This document shows, piece after piece, positions 60,015 to 64,000 of a stretch of 64,000 bases of DNA; the first letter of the stretch is position 1, and every line of letters begins with the position of its first letter. The stretch is taken from positions 80,803 to 144,802 of the forward strand of contig NZ_PDWR01000007.1 of NCBI RefSeq assembly GCF_010211755.1, written 5' to 3'. A program made the translations under genes and the position numbers. The notes beneath the pieces are model-generated. The model was not told where the DNA came from, searched no databases, and saw only the letters and a list, made by a program, of their open reading frames with translations. The stretch comes from Pseudoxanthomonas sangjuensis. GTDB lineage: Bacteria; Pseudomonadota; Gammaproteobacteria; Xanthomonadales; Xanthomonadaceae.

Positions 60015-60707
60015 TCAGCCGGCCAGCGCCCAGTCCGCCGCGGCCTCGGCGTGGATGCGGGCGGTGTCGAACAACGGCACGGCGGCATCGTCCGCGCCGA
60101 CCAGCAGGCCGATTTCGGTGCAGCCGAGGATCACGCCCTGCGCGCCGTCCGCGACGAGGCCGGCGATGATCTCCCGGTAGGCCGCGCGCGACGCGCCGAC
60201 GATGCGGCCAAGGCAGAGTTCGTCGTAGATGACGCGATGGATCAGCCCGCGCTGTTGCGCATCCGGCACGGCGACGGCGATGCCGGCGGCCTCGAGCCGC
60301 TCGCGGTAGAACGGCTCCTCCATCGTGAAGCGGGTGCCGAGCAGCGCGACGCGCCGCAATCCGGCCGCACGGATGCGTTGCGCGGTGGCGTCGGCGATGT
60401 GCAGCAGGGGAATGTCGACCGCCGCCTCGATCGCCGGCGCGACCAGGTGCATGGTGTTGGTGCAGACGACGATGGCTTCGGCGCCGGCGGCGCGCAGGCC
60501 GCGCGCCGCATCGGCCAGCAACGCGCCGCCGGCTTGCCAGTCGCCGCGGCGCTGCAGTTCCTCGACCTCGGCGAAGTCGACGCTGTGCAGCACCAGCTTC
60601 GCCGAATGCAGGCCGCCGAGTTTCCCGCGCACCCGCTCGTTGATGTGGCGGTAGTAGGGAACCGTCGATTCCCAGCTCATGCCGCCCAGCAGCCCGAGCG
60701 TGCGCAC
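60015..60707 (-). CDS. Aspartate/glutamate racemase family protein
   Basis: Cytoplasmic cofactor-independent racemase of 230 aa. The paired cysteines are VVCTNTMH (about 82) and ILGCTEIGLL (about 195); GLLGGMSWESTVPYYRHINE is the conserved start of the YgeA-like branch. The amino acid used cannot be told: Asp, Glu or broad. It starts 3 bp after the lpdA stop, so it is likely cotranscribed with the pyruvate dehydrogenase genes, an unusual partner. Confidence 0.9.
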   Translation of the reverse strand: MRTLGLLGGMSWESTVPYYRHINERVRGKLGGLHSAKLVLHSVDFAEVEELQRRGDWQAGGALLADAARGLRAAGAEAIVVCTNTMHLVAPAIEAAVDIPLLHIADATAQRIRAAGLRRVALLGTRFTMEEPFYRERLEAAGIAVAVPDAQQRGLIHRVIYDELCLGRIVGASRAAYREIIAGLVADGAQGVILGCTEIGLLVGADDAAVPLFDTARIHAEAAADWALAG

Positions 60708-60710
60708 GGG

Positions 60711-62807
60711 CTACTTCTTCTTCGGGATGTACAGGTCGGTGATGGTGCCGTCGTAGACCTCGGCGGCCATGCCGACCGATTCGCTCAGCGTCGGGTGGGC
60801 GTGGATGGTGTGGCCGATGTCCTCGGCTTCCGCGCCCATTTCGATGGCCAGGCCGATCTCGGCGAGCAGGTCGCCGGCATGCACGCCGACGATGCCGCCG
60901 CCGATGACGCGGTGCGTGGCCTCGTCGAAGACGAGCTTGGTGAAGCCTTCGGTGCGACCGATGCCGATCGCGCGGCCGCTGGCGGCCCACGGGAACTTGG
61001 CCACGCCGACCTTCAGGCCCTTGGCCCTGGCCTCGGTTTCGGTGACGCCGATCCACGCGATCTCCGGATCGGTGTAGGCGACCGACGGAATGACCCGCGC
61101 AACCCACTCCTTCTTCTCGCCGGCGGCGACTTCGGCGGCGAGCTTGCCCTCGTGCGTCGCCTTGTGCGCGAGCATGGGATTCCCGACGATGTCGCCGATC
61201 GCGAAGATGTGCGGCACGTTGGTGCGCATCTGCACGTCGACCGGGATGAAGCCGCGATCGGTGACCTGCACCCCGGCCTTCTCGGCGCCGATCTTCCTGC
61301 CGTTCGGCGCGCGGCCCACGGCGACCAGCACGCGGTCCCAGGTGCCGCTTTCGATCGCGGGCGTGGCGCCGGCGTCGGCGCTTTCGAAACCGACGGTAAT
61401 GCCCTTCTTGTCGGCCTTGACCGTGGCGGCCTTGGTCTTGAGGTGGACGACGACGCCCTGCTTCTTGAGGCGGTCGGCCAGCGGCTTGACCAGGTCCTTG
61501 TCGGCGCCCGGCATCAGCTGGTCCATGAACTCGACCACGGTGACTTCGGAACCGAGCGCGCGGTACACCGTCGCCATCTCCAGGCCGATGATGCCGCCGC
61601 CGACCACCAGCAGCTTCTTCGGCACTTCGGCCAGCTCGAGCGCGTCGGTCGAATCCATGACGCGCGGGTCGTCCCACGGGAAGTTCGGCAGCTTCACCGC
61701 CTGCGAGCCGGCGGCGATGATGCACTGCTCGAAGCGCAGCAACTGCTTGCCGCCGTCGTTGCCGACGATCTCGATCTCGTTCGGCGAAACGAAGGTGCCG
61801 ACGCCCTGCACCACCCGCACCTTGCGCTGCCTGGCCATGCCGGACAGGCCCTTGGTCAGCTGGCCGACGACCTTTTCCTTGTATTCGCGCAGCTTGTCGA
61901 GGGCGATCTTCGGCTTGCCGAACTCCACGCCGAAGTCACCGGCGTGCGCGGCTTCCTCGATCACCGCCGCGGCGTGCAGCAATGCCTTCGACGGAATGCA
62001 GCCGACGTTGAGGCAGACGCCGCCGAGGCTCGGATAGCGCTCGATCAGCACCGTGTCGAGGCCGAGGTCGGCGGCGCGGAACGCGGCGGTGTAGCCGCCG
62101 GGACCGGAGCCGAGCACGACGATGCGGCATTCGATGTCGGCCGGCTTGCCGGTGGACAACGCCGGCTTCGGCGCAGGCGGCTCGGCCGGCGCGCGGGGCG
62201 ACGGCGCGACCGGCGGCTTCTTGGCCGGCACTTCCACGGCGGGCGCCCCGGGTTCCAGGACCGCCACCACGCTGCCTTCCGACAACGCGTCGCCGACCTT
62301 CACTTTCACTTCCTTGACCACGCCGGCGGCCGACGACGGCACTTCCATCGTCGCCTTGTCGGACTCGAGGGTCACGAGGCCCTGGTCCTTCTTCACCGGG
62401 TCGCCGACCGCGACCAGGATTTCGATCACCGGCCCGTCGCTGTAGTCGCCGATGTCGGGCACCGTGACCTCGACGCTGCCGCCGCCGCTTGCGGGCGCGG
62501 CGGAGGCCGCGCCCGGAGCGGCCGCCCCGGGCGCCTCCGCCTTCGGCGCGGCAGGCGCGGCGCCCGCGCCTTCGGTTTCCAGGACCGCCACCACGCTGCC
62601 TTCCGACAGCGTGTCGCCGAGCTTGACCTTGATCTCCTTGACCACGCCGGCCACCGACGACGGCACCTCCATCGTCGCCTTGTCGGACTCGAGGGTCACG
62701 AGGCCCTGGTCCTTCTTCACCGTGTCGCCGACCGCGACCAGGATTTCGATCACCGGCACGTCGCCGTAATCGCCGATGTCCGGAACCTTGACTTCGATAT
62801 TCGCCAT
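60711..62807 (-). CDS. lpdA: Dihydrolipoyl dehydrogenase with two N-terminal lipoyl domains (PDH E3)
   Basis: FAD flavoprotein of 698 aa. Two lipoyl domains (1-80 and 110-190) carry lipoyl lysines K43 and K151 in LESDKATMEVPS. A Pro/Ala linker leads to the E3 domain from about 225: IVVLGSGPGGYTAAFRAADLG (FAD), GGVCLNVGCIPSK (redox cysteines), VGGGIIGLEMATVY (NAD) and HAHPTLSE (catalytic His-Glu). It re-oxidises dihydrolipoyl groups of pyruvate dehydrogenase. Lipoyl-E3 fusions occur in several proteobacteria; two near-identical tandem lipoyl domains indicate duplication. It lies between aceF and the racemase gene. Confidence 0.96.
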   Translation of the reverse strand: MANIEVKVPDIGDYGDVPVIEILVAVGDTVKKDQGLVTLESDKATMEVPSSVAGVVKEIKVKLGDTLSEGSVVAVLETEGAGAAPAAPKAEAPGAAAPGAASAAPASGGGSVEVTVPDIGDYSDGPVIEILVAVGDPVKKDQGLVTLESDKATMEVPSSAAGVVKEVKVKVGDALSEGSVVAVLEPGAPAVEVPAKKPPVAPSPRAPAEPPAPKPALSTGKPADIECRIVVLGSGPGGYTAAFRAADLGLDTVLIERYPSLGGVCLNVGCIPSKALLHAAAVIEEAAHAGDFGVEFGKPKIALDKLREYKEKVVGQLTKGLSGMARQRKVRVVQGVGTFVSPNEIEIVGNDGGKQLLRFEQCIIAAGSQAVKLPNFPWDDPRVMDSTDALELAEVPKKLLVVGGGIIGLEMATVYRALGSEVTVVEFMDQLMPGADKDLVKPLADRLKKQGVVVHLKTKAATVKADKKGITVGFESADAGATPAIESGTWDRVLVAVGRAPNGRKIGAEKAGVQVTDRGFIPVDVQMRTNVPHIFAIGDIVGNPMLAHKATHEGKLAAEVAAGEKKEWVARVIPSVAYTDPEIAWIGVTETEARAKGLKVGVAKFPWAASGRAIGIGRTEGFTKLVFDEATHRVIGGGIVGVHAGDLLAEIGLAIEMGAEAEDIGHTIHAHPTLSESVGMAAEVYDGTITDLYIPKKK
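62253..62458 (-). repeat. Lipoyl-domain direct repeat, copy 2 (C-terminal)
   Basis: About 200 bp encoding the second lipoyl domain of LpdA, nearly identical in DNA to 62577-62780 with a period of 324 bp (108 codons). The stretch encoding DQGLVTLESDKATMEVPSS is almost unchanged, so the duplication or conversion is recent. Confidence 0.8.
62577..62780 (-). repeat. Lipoyl-domain direct repeat, copy 1 (N-terminal)
   Basis: Encodes the first lipoyl domain of LpdA. See the copy at 62253-62458; the differences are scattered single bases, several silent. Confidence 0.8.
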
Positions 62808-62823
62808 GTCTGCGCTCCTTCGC

Positions 62824-63888
62824 TTACAACAGCACGCGGCGCATGTCGGCCATCACCTGCGCCAGGTACGCGGTGAAGCGCGCGGCGGCGGCGCCGTCGA
62901 TGACGCGGTGGTCGTAGCTGAGCGACAGCGGCAGCAGCAGGCGCGGGGCGAACTGCTTGCCGTCCCAGACCGGCTGGATCGACGACTTCGACACGCCGAG
63001 GATCGCGACTTCCGGCGCGTTGACGATCGGGGTGAACGCGGTGCCGCCGATGCCGCCGAGCGACGAAATCGAGAAGCAGCCGCCGCTCATGTCGGCCGGG
63101 CCGAGCTTGCCGTCGCGCGCCTTCTTCGCCAGTTCGGAGGTTTCCTGCGCCAGTTCGATCACGCCCTTCTTGTCCACGTCGCGGATCACCGGCACGACCA
63201 GCCCGTTCGGCGTGTCGGCGGCGAAGCCGATGTGGAAATACTTCTTCAGCGTCAGGTTCTCGCCGCCGGCGTCGAGCGAGGCGTTGAACTCGGGGTACTT
63301 CTTCAGCGCGGCGACCACGCCCTTCATCAGGAACGCGAGCATGGTCAGCTTGATGCCGGCCTTTTCGTTCTCCTTGTTGAGCTGCACGCGCAGCGCCTCG
63401 AGCTCGGTGACGTCGGCGTTGTCGTGCTGGGTGACGTGCGGGATCATCGCCCAGTTGCGGGCGAGGTTGGCGCCGGAGATCTTCTTGATCCGCGACAGCG
63501 GCCGCACCTCGATCTCGCCGAACTTGGCGAAGTCGACCTTCGGCCAGGGCAGGAGATTCAGGCCACCGCCGCCCGCAGCCGGCGCGGCGGCCGAAGCGAT
63601 GCCGCCGGCCAGCGCGGCCTTCACGTACTTCTGCACGTCTTCCCTGGTGATGCGGCCGCCCTTCTCGCTGCCCGCGACCTGCGCCAGGTCGACGCCGAGC
63701 TCGCGCGCGAACACGCGCACCGCCGGGCTGGCGTACGGCACCTTGTCGGGCAGCACGCGCTCGGCGCTGAACTCGACCGGCGGGCTGTGCGGCGGCGAAG
63801 CTTCCGGATCGATGCCCGGCTTGCCGTCGAGCACCTGCGACGCAGCGACCGGCGGGGGCGCGGCGGGCGCGGCGGGCGCGGCGTCGCT
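62824..63888 (-). CDS. aceF: Dihydrolipoamide acetyltransferase (PDH E2), 5'-truncated
   Basis: C-terminal part of the E2 core enzyme. Present: an Ala/Pro linker, a peripheral subunit-binding domain ([22 protein letters not shown]...[13 protein letters not shown]) and the complete catalytic domain ending [15 protein letters not shown] with catalytic His and Asp, then MRRVLL. Missing: the N-terminal lipoyl domain(s) and the start codon. Upstream of about 63885 the frame reads a few unrelated residues (SIQRTTNCPN) and then a stop at 63940. No start fits before the linker; the GTG at 63834 lies inside it. The truncation coincides with the start of a transporter fragment on the other strand. Confidence 0.9.
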   Translation of the reverse strand, partial: SDAAPAAPAAPPPVAASQVLDGKPGIDPEASPPHSPPVEFSAERVLPDKVPYASPAVRVFARELGVDLAQVAGSEKGGRITREDVQKYVKAALAGGIASAAAPAAGGGGLNLLPWPKVDFAKFGEIEVRPLSRIKKISGANLARNWAMIPHVTQHDNADVTELEALRVQLNKENEKAGIKLTMLAFLMKGVVAALKKYPEFNASLDAGGENLTLKKYFHIGFAADTPNGLVVPVIRDVDKKGVIELAQETSELAKKARDGKLGPADMSGGCFSISSLGGIGGTAFTPIVNAPEVAILGVSKSSIQPVWDGKQFAPRLLLPLSLSYDHRVIDGAAAARFTAYLAQVMADMRRVLL

Positions 63889-64000
63889 GATCTGCCTGGT
63901 CGTGTTCGGGCAATTGCTCGGTTCGCTCCTGCTCGACCACTACGGCGTGCTGCACGTGCGCCAGCCGATCGATTCCACCCGCGTCGCCGGCGCCGTGCTG
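63884..64000 (+). CDS. C-terminal fragment of a YdcZ-like DMT-family transporter (partial at both ends)
   Basis: In the plus frame, [21 protein letters not shown] and then [18 protein letters not shown] is read to the window edge. [13 protein letters not shown] and the IDxTRVxGAVLL segment resemble the last two helices of DUF606/YdcZ inner-membrane proteins. No start codon or upstream helices exist; the frame enters directly from aceF linker sequence read backwards (Gly/Ala codons). Either the join is artificial or the gene was truncated by rearrangement. The right end is cut by the window. Confidence 0.55.

Overview
The window comes from a high-GC gammaproteobacterium of the Xanthomonadaceae (Lysobacter/Luteimonas/Xanthomonas type). 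Evidence: RpoD begins [15 protein letters not shown], the order def-lysM-dprA-smg-topA is a conserved gammaproteobacterial block, TopA has a Lys/Ala-rich tail and no zinc fingers, GYF_2-domain proteins are abundant, and GTAG-type palindromic repeats sit between genes. No phage, insertion sequence or CRISPR array was seen. Most of the window is chromosomal housekeeping, with accessory blocks between.

Layout. 1-2764 (-): surface-polysaccharide genes: a Wzc-like kinase cut by the window edge, a WecA-like glycosyl-1-phosphate transferase fused to a degenerate WecB-like domain, and a Wzb-like phosphatase. 2841-5413 (-): an unassigned operon of class III aminotransferase, VOC protein and heme-oxygenase-fold protein, divergent from a QueC-like PP-loop enzyme (5710-6561). 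6607-9601: pirin and YcaC-like hydrolase with a divergent LysR regulator. 9649-12234 (-): tRNA-Ile2, rpoD, dtd. 12344-15320 (+): LpxL-like acyltransferase and two PH-domain membrane proteins. 15407-18695 (-): OpgB-like phosphoglycerol transferase, TagD-like cytidylyltransferase and TagF-like transferase, which together suggest glycerol-phosphate decoration of the envelope. 18736-21571 (-): rsmB, fmt, def. 21703-30689 (+): LysM protein, dprA, smg, three GYF_2 genes (one fused to a type IV pilin), topA, and an HPF-like gene behind a predicted FNR/Anr class II promoter.

30751-32580 (-): glmS. 32799-40724 (+): an MFP/ABC/two-permease efflux operon, a small secreted protein, a sigma-54-type response regulator and its kinase; a near-consensus sigma-54 promoter and an upstream four-half-site palindrome suggest self-regulation. 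40778-47512: lipoprotein glycosidase and TonB receptor (-) divergent from a periplasmic trehalase (+). 47542-49423 (-): glmU and a GNAT gene. 49490-52432: a Gtr-like trio (GT-C membrane protein, GtrB-like GT2, GtrA-like flippase). 52502-59691 (-): complete atp operon (I-B-E-F-H-A-G-D-C). 60015-63890 (-): aceF fragment, lpdA with two lipoyl domains, and an Asp/Glu racemase.

At about 63880-63890 the aceF linker stops abruptly and continues into the C-terminal end of a YdcZ-like transporter on the other strand. Two genes broken at one low-complexity GC point suggest a chimeric join or a rearrangement, so the last ~115 bases should not be trusted as contiguous. All functions are inferred from reading motifs; no database search was run.
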